Shown here one piece after another: positions 1 through 7,123 of a stretch of 12,437 bases of DNA. The notes beneath the pieces are model-generated. The model did not search any database. It was not told where the DNA came from and saw only the letters and a list, made by a program, of their open reading frames with translations. How positions within the stretch are numbered: the stretch's first letter is position 1; each line of letters opens with the position of its first letter. Origin of the DNA: Clostridia bacterium. GTDB lineage: Bacteria; Bacillota; Clostridia; Oscillospirales; Acutalibacteraceae. The translations under genes and the position numbers were made by a program. The stretch lies in contig JAFWRV010000107.1 in assembly GCA_017519685.1 (NCBI GenBank), forward strand, positions 1 to 12,437, read 5' to 3'.

Positions 1-1326
1 GTTTTCATCAAGTGTCAGCGCAATAATCAGACCGCCGTATTTTTCAGCAAGGGGAAAAATCTTATCCATAACCTCCTGCTTGCCGTTAACGGAATTTATC
101 ACGAGCTTTCCGTTATATATACGCAACGCGGCTTCCATCGCGAATTCATCCGAGGTATCAATCTGAACAGGAAGATCGCAAACCGCCTGCAGCTGAGAAA
201 CGACATTTACGAGCGCTTCCTTTTCGTTAATATCGGGAAGTCCGCAGTTAACGTCGAGAATATCCGCTCCGCATTTCTGCTGGTCGATACCCTCCTGAAT
301 CAGAAAATCGATATTATTATCTTTCAATGCCTGTTTGACGGCTTTCTTACCTGTCGGGTTAATTCTTTCACCGATAATAACCGGTACGCCGCCAAACTCA
401 ACAGAATGATTATAGGAAGAAACAACGGTAATCTGTTTATCTTTAACCTCGGACGGTTTGCGTCCTTCAATACCTTTTCTTAAACAGGAAATATATTCGG
501 GAGCGGTACCGCAGCATCCGCCGATGATATTAACGCCTTTGTCCACAGCTTTAAGAACGGAAGCCGCAAATTCCTCCGGACCTATATCGTAAACGGTTTC
601 ACCGTTGACTTCCTTGGGAAGTCCCGCGTTTGGCTTGAATAGAACGGGAACAGACGCAACCTTCAGTATTCTTTCAATCACATTCATCAGAGCTTCGGGG
701 CCGTATGAACAGTTAAGTCCGATAACATCGGCGCCCAAACCTTCAAGCATGGCAACCATGGATTCGGGGTCGGCTCCGGAAAGAAGACGGTCATCTTCAC
801 CGTAAGCATTGGAAACGAAAACAGGCAGAGAGGAATTCTCCTTCGCCCCGAGAAGCGCCGCCTTTGCTTCATAACCGTCGTTGAAGGTTTCTATCATAAT
901 ATAATCGGCGCCGTATTTTTCGGCAAGACGCGCCTGTTTACCGAAAAGCTCAACCGCATATTCAAAGTCAAGCTCGCCGTAGGGCTTCAGAAGCTTGCCG
1001 GTCGGTCCCATATCATAGGCGATAAATTTTTGCTGCTTACCCGATGATAATTCAGCCGCTTTTCTGACGTTTTCAATACCTTTTCTGATTATTGTTTCGA
1101 GTTCTTCATCGGAATAATACAGAGAATTTGCGCCGAAGGTATTTGTTGTAACAGAATTGCTTCCGGCATCATAATATGCCTTATGAATTTCCACAAGTAA
1201 CTCGGGACAGCTGATATTCGCGCTTTCGGATCTTTTCCCGGACGGAAATCCCTTTTTCATAAGCAAAGAGCCGGTTGCTCCGTCAAGCAGAAGAATATTA
1301 TCTTTAATAAAATCAGTAATTTTCAT
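1..1326 (-). CDS. metH: Cobalamin-dependent methionine synthase MetH, N-terminal two domains (truncated by window edge)
   Basis: The reading frame is open from the ATG at 1326 to the left edge (442 codons), so the C-terminal part is outside the window. Residues 1-290 are a homocysteine-binding barrel: it begins with LLDGATGS (13-20) and carries the three zinc-ligand cysteines, C206 in GLNCSYGP and C271-C272 in GGCCGT. Residues about 300-442 are the start of a pterin-binding (methyltetrahydrofolate) barrel, with GERINPTG (319-326), DILDVNCG (355-362) and QIDTSD (388-393). The enzyme transfers a methyl group from methyl-H4folate through cobalamin to homocysteine, making methionine in the cytosol. 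The gene starts 13 nt after the metF stop, with a GGTGA ribosome site, so the two are probably co-transcribed and metF supplies the substrate. Whether the cobalamin and activation domains follow in the same polypeptide cannot be seen. A betaine- or S-methylmethionine-type methyltransferase is unlikely because of the second barrel. Confidence 0.93.
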   Translation of the reverse strand, partial: MKITDFIKDNILLLDGATGSLLMKKGFPSGKRSESANISCPELLVEIHKAYYDAGSNSVTTNTFGANSLYYSDEELETIIRKGIENVRKAAELSSGKQQKFIAYDMGPTGKLLKPYGELDFEYAVELFGKQARLAEKYGADYIMIETFNDGYEAKAALLGAKENSSLPVFVSNAYGEDDRLLSGADPESMVAMLEGLGADVIGLNCSYGPEALMNVIERILKVASVPVLFKPNAGLPKEVNGETVYDIGPEEFAASVLKAVDKGVNIIGGCCGTAPEYISCLRKGIEGRKPSEVKDKQITVVSSYNHSVEFGGVPVIIGERINPTGKKAVKQALKDNNIDFLIQEGIDQQKCGADILDVNCGLPDINEKEALVNVVSQLQAVCDLPVQIDTSDEFAMEAALRIYNGKLVINSVNGKQEVMDKIFPLAEKYGGLIIALTLDEN

Positions 1327-1339
1327 CTTTTCACCGCAA

Positions 1340-2206
1340 TCAGTTAATTATTTCGGAAACATTATCCATAATCTTACGCGCGACTTCAGGATTGTTCATT
1401 GAATAAACGTGTATATGAGTAATATTGTTTGAATACAAATCAATAATCTGATCCGTAGCGTAGGCTATACCGGCCTGCATCATGGCGCCGGGATTATTCC
1501 CGAATTTATCAACAAGATTTATAAATCTCTGAGGTACAAATGAGCCGCTCAGTTTAACAGCGCGTTCAATCTGAATAGCTTTTGTTATCGGCATAATTCC
1601 CGGAATAACGGGACTTGTTATTCCGGCTTCACGGATTCTGTAAAGGAAGTTATAAAGCAGATTATTATCAAAGAACATCTGCGTCACAAAGAAATCAAAA
1701 CCCGCGTCCTGTTTCTTTTTAAGATTGATAATATCTTCGGCTTTATCCGAGCTTTCGGGATGCGACTCCGGATAGCAGGCGCCTCCGATACAAAAGCCCG
1801 GATAAATATCCTTAATAACTTTTATCAAATCCGTAGCGTGCTGAAAACAGCGGTCAAAGTCGCCGAGATTTTCGGGAATATCTCCGCGTAAAGCAAGGAT
1901 ATTCTCAATACCCGCGTCGCGGAATTCATTTATTCTCTGTTTTACGGTCTCGGTTGACGATGAAACACAGGTAAGATGCGCGACAGAAGGCACTCCGTAT
2001 TTTTCTTTAATGCTTTTTGCAATATCAAGAGTATATTTGCTTGTTCCTCCGCCCGCTCCGTATGTGACGCTCATAAAAGAAGGATGCAGTTCCGCTATTT
2101 TTTTAACGGCGGATCTGACGCTTTCAAAAGAAGCGTCGGTTTTGGGCGGAAAAACCTCAAATGAAAGAGTCAGTTTTCCGTTATCAAGAATCTCTGAGAT
2201 TTTCAT
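1340..2206 (-). CDS. metF: Methylenetetrahydrofolate reductase MetF
   Basis: This is a complete 288-residue protein, close to the usual size of bacterial MetF (about 290). It is a single FAD-binding barrel that reduces 5,10-methylene-H4folate to 5-methyl-H4folate for MetH. Visible family motifs are SFEVFPPKT (15-23, with the catalytic-type Glu17), AHLTC (76-80), ALRGDIP (105-111, with Asp109 placed to interact with flavin), YPESHP (145-150), FFVTQMFFD (172-180, Gln176 in the folate site) and PGIMPI. The start is supported by a GGAGGG ribosome site (CCCTCC on the plus strand at 2211-2216), 7 nt or so before the ATG. It is the first gene of the metF-metH unit and is divergent from the UspA-like gene. 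I saw no SAM riboswitch or T-box in the roughly 110-nt upstream gap, which is too short for a full SAM-I element. Confidence 0.95.
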   Translation of the reverse strand: MKISEILDNGKLTLSFEVFPPKTDASFESVRSAVKKIAELHPSFMSVTYGAGGGTSKYTLDIAKSIKEKYGVPSVAHLTCVSSSTETVKQRINEFRDAGIENILALRGDIPENLGDFDRCFQHATDLIKVIKDIYPGFCIGGACYPESHPESSDKAEDIINLKKKQDAGFDFFVTQMFFDNNLLYNFLYRIREAGITSPVIPGIMPITKAIQIERAVKLSGSFVPQRFINLVDKFGNNPGAMMQAGIAYATDQIIDLYSNNITHIHVYSMNNPEVARKIMDNVSEIIN

Positions 2207-2326
2207 AATTCCCTCCGGATTGTTTACAAATTGTACAAAAATAACAGGAATGATACTTAATAAATCTGTGCTATATTCAATATAACGAACAATGAAGCTT
2301 ATGCTTCATGTGAAAGGATGTTCCCG
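2207..2326. promoter_or_regulatory. Divergent control region between metF and the UspA-like gene
   Basis: This gap must hold both promoters. On the plus strand the best candidate is an extended -10, TGCTATATT at 2269-2277, with no good -35. It sits within a perfect AT-rich palindrome, TATATT-C-AATATA (2272-2284). A perfect 7-bp hairpin, ATGAAGC-TTAT-GCTTCAT (2292-2309), would then lie in the leader just before the AAAGGA ribosome site. For metF the best -10 is TACAAT (complement of 2230-2235), again without a convincing -35. Promoter assignments here are weak; the palindrome and hairpin are read directly from the sequence. Confidence 0.4.
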
Positions 2327-2767
2327 ATGAATAAAAAAGAATCGTGCGTAATGATTTTTGTAACTCCGCAATCTTCATGCGCAAGACTTATTGAGGCGGG
2401 TTCAAAAATTGCGGCAAAAGAACACAAAAGGGCTGTAATTGTTTCGGTTATCAAAGAAAATAATCAGGAAAACATCAACGCTCTCAACGACCTCTATGAA
2501 TGTGTTGAGAAAAATCATGTTGATATGAATTTATATTTTAACGATGATCCTTATATTACATCTGCCGTTGCGGCAAAAAGATTCAATGCTTCCGTTATAA
2601 TAACCGGATTTCCCGGAGAAAGAGGAAGCGGATTTATCTTCAGCGTCCATGAACTTCTTCCCGATATCCCGATTATTATGATTGACTATGATAATACAGA
2701 ATATAAAATACTGCCCTTTAAAAAATCTGATGTTGAAAAGGCAAAATCATCTGTCAATTTAGAGTGA
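2327..2767 (+). CDS. Stand-alone UspA-like (KdpD-type) nucleotide-binding-fold protein
   Basis: This is a small soluble protein of 146 residues from the chosen start. An in-frame ATG at 2318 abuts the ribosome site AAAGGA (2313-2318), whereas the ATG at 2327 has an 8-nt spacer, so 2327 is preferred. The order of elements matches the UspA-like domain of KdpD sensor kinases: a first strand and loop IFVTPQSSCARLI (about 10-22), a middle DDPYITSAVAAKRF helix (about 80-93), then SVIITGFPGERGSG (about 95-108) where nucleotide-binding Usp proteins have a glycine-rich phosphate loop, and a final strand PDIPIIMIDYD. There are no membrane or kinase segments. Its role is unknown; this family often senses stress or nucleotides, but nothing here shows a ligand. 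It is monocistronic, divergent from metF, and its last 14 nt overlap the last 14 nt of recG on the other strand. Confidence 0.7.
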   Translation: MNKKESCVMIFVTPQSSCARLIEAGSKIAAKEHKRAVIVSVIKENNQENINALNDLYECVEKNHVDMNLYFNDDPYITSAVAAKRFNASVIITGFPGERGSGFIFSVHELLPDIPIIMIDYDNTEYKILPFKKSDVEKAKSSVNLE

Positions 2768-4805
2768 TTCCCTTTGAAAACATTTTATTGACTCTCGCTT
2801 TAATAAGATCATACTCCCCGCCCTCAAGGGTGGGGTTATTTTTTAGCAAAGACTCGGCGGCGGTATGAGTCTCACGGACTGTTTCTCCGTCCTTGAGCAT
2901 ATTTCCGCTCTTAATATCGGGAAGTCCGTGCTGTCTTTGACCTATAAAATCGCCCGGGCCTCTGAGCCGCAGGTCTTCATCGGCAATTTTAAATCCGTCT
3001 GTTGTGGAAGTCAGAATTTTAAGACGCTGCTGAGTTTTTATATCTTTACTGTCTGAAACAAGAATGCAGGTTGACTTGACATTACCGCGGCCTATTCTGC
3101 CTCTTAACTGATGCAACTGAGAGAGTCCGAAACTCTCGGCGTTTTCAATAACCATAATAACCGCGTTAGGAACATCAACTCCGACTTCAATTACCGTAGT
3201 TGAAATAAGCAAATCTGTTTTCCCGTCTGCGAAATCATTCATTACCGATTTCTTTTCATCGGGTTTCATTTTGCCGTAAAGCAAACCGAGACGGAATCCT
3301 TTGAAAAAACCGTCCGACAGCTCTTTGAACAACTTAACAGAGGATACTTTTTCATTCTCAGCGTTATCATCGTCTTCATCAACGTCAACAAGAGGACAGA
3401 CTATATAGCCCTGATAACCGTCGCACAAATGCTTTTTAACATATCCGTACGCTCTTTCTCTGACATCTTCACCGACAAGAAAAGTTTCGGTTTTCTGACG
3501 CCCTGCGGGCATTTCATCAAGAATACTCAGATCGAGATCGCCGTAAACTATAAGGGAAAGAGTTCTGGGTATCGGAGTGGCTGACATAACCATTATATGA
3601 GGATGAACGCCCTTTGACCCGAGCATTGCTCTCTGGTTGACTCCGAATCTGTGCTGTTCGTCGGTAACCGCAAGACCAAGCCCGGAGAATATGACATCCT
3701 TTTGAATAATCGCGTGCGTACCTATCAATAAATCGATTTCGCCGTCCGCAAGTTTCTGCTTGATTATTTTCTTGTTTGCGGGTGTGACTGAGCCGGTAAG
3801 TAAAGCAATTCTGATGCCGGTATTCTCAAAAAATGAAGAAAAAGTTTTAAAATGCTGCTGAGCAAGAACCTCGGTCGGAGCCATAACTGCCGCCTGAAAT
3901 CCGTTTTTTACGCAATTATATATAACCGCCGCGGCGACAGCGGTTTTACCGGAGCCGACATCGCCCTGAATAAGTCTGTTCATGGCGTGACCGGATATCA
4001 TATCGTTATAACAGTCACCGACCGCTCTTTTCTGAGCGCCCGTCAGTTTAAACGGCAGCATTTCAAGAAACTCGTCGGTATAATCGGTTCTGATAACGGC
4101 GCTTGTAGAATGCAACGCCTTAAGTTTCAGACGGGATAAACCTATCTGAAGCAAAAACAGTTCTTCAAATCCGATTCTTCTTTTTGCCTCACTCAGCAAA
4201 TCGTAACTCTGAGGGAAATGAATATTATACAGAGCGTCACGGTAATTCATCAGGCAATATGAATTTCTTATATTTTCGGGAAGGCAGTCTTCAATATCAT
4301 CAACATTTTCAAACGCATTTTTTATCAGTTTTTCAAATAAGCTCGAATTAAGCTCATTAGTCTGAGGATAAATCGGTTTCATTTTTAATGATCCTTCACC
4401 GATAACTGAAAACTTCGGTGAAGTCATTGATTTGCTGTGAGAGCCGTATCCTGTGATTTTGCCGTAAAAAAGATATTCCTCTCCGTTTTTAAGCATATTT
4501 TTAACATACTTGTTATTGAAAAACACAACGGACATTATATCTCTTCCGTCGGTAATATCGACTGTATAAGTGGTCATACCTTTACGGATGATATGCTCTC
4601 TTACGACACTTCCGACATAAGCTCTTATACAAACATTTTCGTTGAACGGCGCTTCGCCAATCGGAACGGTTACCGACCAGTCAAGATAAGTTCTCGGAAA
4701 ATATGTCAGTAAATCTCCGAGAGTATAAATATCCGCTTTGGCTAGTTTTTCCGAAATCTTAGGTCCGACACCTTTCAGATATTTTATGTCGTCGCTGAAT
4801 TTCAT
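2754..4805 (-). CDS. recG: ATP-dependent DNA helicase RecG
   Basis: This is a complete 683-residue protein (E. coli RecG is 693). It is a superfamily 2 helicase that remodels stalled replication forks and branch-migrates Holliday junctions. Residues about 1-20 contain the helix-hairpin-helix-like segment LKGVGPK; about 60-140 is the OB-fold wedge domain. Helicase motifs follow in order: Walker A GDVGSGKT (281-288), APTEVLAQQ (309-317), DEQH (382-385), SATPIPRT (408-415), STTVIEVGVDVP (535-546) and QLRGRIGRG (566-574). The TRG-type translocation motif is DLRLRGPGDF-GQRQHG (611-627). The start overlaps the stop of the upstream lipoprotein gene as TAATG, with GGAG 9 nt before the ATG, so translation is probably coupled. 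The 3' end overlaps the convergent UspA-like gene by 14 bp. The location after a transporter lipoprotein is unusual, since in Bacillus recG sits beside fapR-plsX. Confidence 0.97.
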   Translation of the reverse strand: MKFSDDIKYLKGVGPKISEKLAKADIYTLGDLLTYFPRTYLDWSVTVPIGEAPFNENVCIRAYVGSVVREHIIRKGMTTYTVDITDGRDIMSVVFFNNKYVKNMLKNGEEYLFYGKITGYGSHSKSMTSPKFSVIGEGSLKMKPIYPQTNELNSSLFEKLIKNAFENVDDIEDCLPENIRNSYCLMNYRDALYNIHFPQSYDLLSEAKRRIGFEELFLLQIGLSRLKLKALHSTSAVIRTDYTDEFLEMLPFKLTGAQKRAVGDCYNDMISGHAMNRLIQGDVGSGKTAVAAAVIYNCVKNGFQAAVMAPTEVLAQQHFKTFSSFFENTGIRIALLTGSVTPANKKIIKQKLADGEIDLLIGTHAIIQKDVIFSGLGLAVTDEQHRFGVNQRAMLGSKGVHPHIMVMSATPIPRTLSLIVYGDLDLSILDEMPAGRQKTETFLVGEDVRERAYGYVKKHLCDGYQGYIVCPLVDVDEDDDNAENEKVSSVKLFKELSDGFFKGFRLGLLYGKMKPDEKKSVMNDFADGKTDLLISTTVIEVGVDVPNAVIMVIENAESFGLSQLHQLRGRIGRGNVKSTCILVSDSKDIKTQQRLKILTSTTDGFKIADEDLRLRGPGDFIGQRQHGLPDIKSGNMLKDGETVRETHTAAESLLKNNPTLEGGEYDLIKARVNKMFSKGITLN
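2816..2844 (+). terminator. Rho-independent terminator for the UspA-like gene, inside recG
   Basis: An 8-bp GC-rich stem, CCCCGCCC (2816-2823) paired with GGGTGGGG (2828-2835) with one G-U pair, closes a TCAA tetraloop. It is followed by TTATTTTTT (2836-2844). This is an almost textbook intrinsic terminator for plus-strand transcription, about 50 nt past the UspA-like stop codon. The whole structure lies antisense within recG codons for about residues 654-663. Confidence 0.75.
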
Positions 4806-6268
4806 TATTTTATGCTCCAGGTTTCAATATCATAAAACACGTCGTTATCGCAGCATTTAAAATCACACTGCATTGATTTGGTGTAAGTTACAACGGCGTT
4901 TCTGTAACAAACAGGAACTACCGGCATATCTGTCGCGAAAGAATTGAGGAAATCCATCAATTCGCAATTACCCGCTTTGAAATCGTTGTATCTCAGAACG
5001 CTGTCATAGAATTCATTGATACCGTAACTTGAATCACCGCTGAATATCGGTGAAAGATCCATATTATCCGTAAGTTTTACTTCCCCGATATACATATCAA
5101 AAGCGCCCGACTTAATATCGTACATATACGCTTCCGGGTTGTATCCTTTAAGGCGGACTATGAAGCCGATTTCTTCAAGAGATTCCTCAATCATTTCAGC
5201 GGCTTCCGATTTGAACTCGTTTTCGGAATTATAAAGAATCGTTACTTCCCTGGTCTTGGGCTCAATTTCCGCTTCCTTCAGCAGAGCTTTGGCTCTCTCA
5301 AAATCTTGTTTAACGGGCTTTACGCTGTTGTCAATAACATACCAGTCGGGATTGAACGGAGTTGACGCCGCCCTTGCGTGAGACCTGAACGCCGACTTCG
5401 CGATAGTTTCCCTGTCAATTGCGTAACTGACGGCAAGACGCGCTCTTGAATCGGAGAAAAACGAGTCATTGCAGTTAAAGCCGACATATACCAGGTTATT
5501 AATTCCCATATCGACATTTTTGGCGTTCAGTCTGGAATATGTTCCGTCACTTAAATCATTATAGTAAAAAGATGTGTTGCCTATAACAAGCGAACTCTGA
5601 AATGAATCGGAATCGTGAACCGCTTCAAGAAAAATAGTTCTGTAAACCGGCTTGAACATCGTTTTGTACTGATTGACAACCAGATAAACATTAACTCCGT
5701 CCTTCTGATAACTGTATCTGCCGGCTCCGATAGGCATATCGGCGTTGCTTTTCTGCTTTATAACAGGATAATCAAGGCAGCTCAAAACATAAGGGTCCGG
5801 AGTTTCAAGGTTGAAAATTACGGAATTACTTGAACCGATATTGACCGATTTAATATTGCTTAACTGTTTTTCATAGGCGGCGGATGTTTTGGCGGCATTA
5901 AACGAAAAAATAATATCTTCCACCGTTACATCGGAACCGTCGCTGAATTTAACATCATTAACCGTAACCGTTACCATTGAAGAACCGATTACAAATGATT
6001 TCGCGATCACCGGCTTCGGCTCGTATCCTTTATCAAGTTTGAACAGGCCGTCAAACACAAGGCCTGCTATCTGCGTGTTAATCACGGTTTCGGCAATCAG
6101 CGGATTCAGCGAATCGTTTTTTGAATAAGCAAGCTTCAGTGTATTCTGTGAAAGATCGGTTGTTGACAGATTATCATCAACATCCGGATTCTCGGTTTCC
6201 GGCCCGCAGGAAGTCAGAAACGCCGAAAGAATACATATAAGAAGCAAAACAGAAATCAATTTTTTCAT
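4805..6268 (-). CDS. Family 5 extracellular solute-binding lipoprotein (peptide/nickel ABC transporter type)
   Basis: The start at 6268 is chosen because AAGGA lies 6 nt upstream and a signal peptide begins right there; an in-frame ATG at 6283 would start inside tcdA and lacks a site. The 487-residue product begins with a lysine-rich N terminus, a hydrophobic run and the lipobox LTSC, so Cys21 should be lipidated and the protein anchored outside the membrane. Family hallmarks follow: LKLAYSKNDSLNP, then VFDGLFKL, DVKFSDGSDVTVEDIIFSFN (the KFHDGxPxTAEDV-type signature), a GAGRY segment near the middle, and ARLAVSYAIDRETI in the second lobe. Such proteins deliver oligopeptides or nickel to an ABC permease, but no permease or ATPase gene is adjacent, so the ligand is unknown. 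It is the middle gene of tcdA-lipoprotein-recG, 2 nt after the tcdA stop, and its stop overlaps the recG start. Confidence 0.85.
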   Translation of the reverse strand: MKKLISVLLLICILSAFLTSCGPETENPDVDDNLSTTDLSQNTLKLAYSKNDSLNPLIAETVINTQIAGLVFDGLFKLDKGYEPKPVIAKSFVIGSSMVTVTVNDVKFSDGSDVTVEDIIFSFNAAKTSAAYEKQLSNIKSVNIGSSNSVIFNLETPDPYVLSCLDYPVIKQKSNADMPIGAGRYSYQKDGVNVYLVVNQYKTMFKPVYRTIFLEAVHDSDSFQSSLVIGNTSFYYNDLSDGTYSRLNAKNVDMGINNLVYVGFNCNDSFFSDSRARLAVSYAIDRETIAKSAFRSHARAASTPFNPDWYVIDNSVKPVKQDFERAKALLKEAEIEPKTREVTILYNSENEFKSEAAEMIEESLEEIGFIVRLKGYNPEAYMYDIKSGAFDMYIGEVKLTDNMDLSPIFSGDSSYGINEFYDSVLRYNDFKAGNCELMDFLNSFATDMPVVPVCYRNAVVTYTKSMQCDFKCCDNDVFYDIETWSIK

Positions 6269-6270
6269 AA

Positions 6271-6990
6271 TTATTCCTTGCATAAATCTGTAATTATTTT
6301 TCCTGCCATTATAAGCCCTGCGGCTCCGGGGACAAAAGATATGCTTGCGGGTGTTCTGCCGTTATTGTTATCCTCGCACGGAGCAGGCTTTATCGGATTC
6401 TCGGGAGACCAGACAACGTTCAGATGATTTATGCCCCTTTTTCTTAACTCATATCTGATAACTTTACAAAGCGGGCATACTTCGGTCTTTGAAATATCAC
6501 TCACTCTGAATAATGAAGGATCAAGCTTGTTTCCGGTACCCATACATGAAATAACCGGAACACCGGAATTAATACATTTTTCGGCAATATCGAGTTTTGC
6601 TTTGACTGTATCAATCGCATCGGCAACGTAATCATATGCGGTGAAATCAACTATGTCCGATCCGGGAAGGTAAAAGTCGGTATAGACAGTCACATTGCAG
6701 TCGGGATTAATCTGCTGTATTCTCTCGGCAACAACTTCGGTTTTATATCTTCCGACTGTTGATTCAAGCGCGCAGAGCTGTCTGTTTAAATTTGACGGCG
6801 CGACTGTGTCACTGTCAACAAGCGAAATATTCCCTACGCCTGCTCTTGCTAAGGCTTCGGCGGTATATGAACTTACGCCGCCGAGACCGAAAAGAAGAAC
6901 GCGGGAATTTTTCAGTTTGTCAAGAGCTTTATCCCCGATAAGCATACGGGTTCTCGCAAATCTGTCACTGTCCAAAACATACATCCCCAT
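6271..6990 (-). CDS. tcdA: tRNA threonylcarbamoyladenosine dehydratase TcdA (E1-like, ThiF superfamily)
   Basis: This 239-residue Rossmann-fold adenylating enzyme activates t6A37 of tRNA with ATP and cyclises it to ct6A. It opens with DRFARTRMLIG (9-19), then has the nucleotide loop GLGGVSSY (35-42), the ATP-contacting stretch VDSDTVAPSNLNRQ (58-71), Lys83 in GRYKTE, and the DAIDT switch (124-128). GTGNKLDPS (151-159) and the DISKTEVCPL block (165-174) set it apart from ThiF and MoeB and point to TcdA. It is a little shorter than E. coli TcdA (268) and has no C-terminal membrane helix. CPLC (172-175) forms a CxxC pair that may be a structural feature or chance. The start is either ATG 6990 or ATG 6984; neither has a Shine-Dalgarno site, in keeping with a very short leader (see promoter). 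It is the first gene of the tcdA-lipoprotein-recG unit. Confidence 0.92.
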   Translation of the reverse strand: MGMYVLDSDRFARTRMLIGDKALDKLKNSRVLLFGLGGVSSYTAEALARAGVGNISLVDSDTVAPSNLNRQLCALESTVGRYKTEVVAERIQQINPDCNVTVYTDFYLPGSDIVDFTAYDYVADAIDTVKAKLDIAEKCINSGVPVISCMGTGNKLDPSLFRVSDISKTEVCPLCKVIRYELRKRGINHLNVVWSPENPIKPAPCEDNNNGRTPASISFVPGAAGLIMAGKIITDLCKE

Positions 6991-7004
6991 AATAATTTTA
7001 AATA

Positions 7005-7033
7005 ATTATACAATATAATTACATTCATTTCAA
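7005..7033 (-). promoter_or_regulatory. Sigma-A-type promoter of the tcdA-lipoprotein-recG unit
   Basis: On the minus strand the -35 is TTGAAA (complement of 7028-7033), followed by a 17-nt spacer and the -10 TATAAT (complement of 7005-7010). Only 14 nt separate the -10 from the ATG at 6990, so the predicted leader is about 7 nt and has no ribosome site. The -10 lies in a perfect inverted repeat with 8-nt arms, TAATTATA-CAA-TATAATTA (7003-7021). Confidence 0.75.
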
Positions 7034-7052
7034 TAATTTTTCTTTCTGCATG

Positions 7053-7081
7053 TTGTATTTTTTTAAACATTATTGTATAAT
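7053..7081 (+). promoter_or_regulatory. Sigma-A-type promoter of ychF
   Basis: The -35 is TTGTAT (7053-7058), the spacer is 17 nt, and the -10 is a consensus TATAAT (7076-7081). The start point should be near 7088, giving a leader of about 36 nt. A perfect 10-bp inverted repeat flanks the -10: TTTAAACATT (7062-7071) and AATGTTTAAA (7089-7098). The promoter is back to back with that of tcdA; the two -35 boxes are about 19 nt apart. Confidence 0.7.
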
Positions 7082-7123
7082 CTATAAAAATGTTTAAATA
7101 ACATATTGAAAAGAGTGATATAT

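Noticed and set aside
687..872. Minus-strand ORF of 61 residues inside metH
   Set aside because: It lies in a different frame within the clear MetH homocysteine-binding barrel, with no ribosome site or recognisable domain.
2010..2285. Plus-strand ORF of 91 residues across the metF start and its upstream gap
   Set aside because: It is mostly antisense to MetF codons, has no family signature, and would cover both divergent promoters.
6268..6283. Longer lipoprotein start at 6283 overlapping tcdA
   Set aside because: The AAGGA site and the signal-peptide onset both fit the ATG at 6268; 6283 would put extra residues before the signal peptide.
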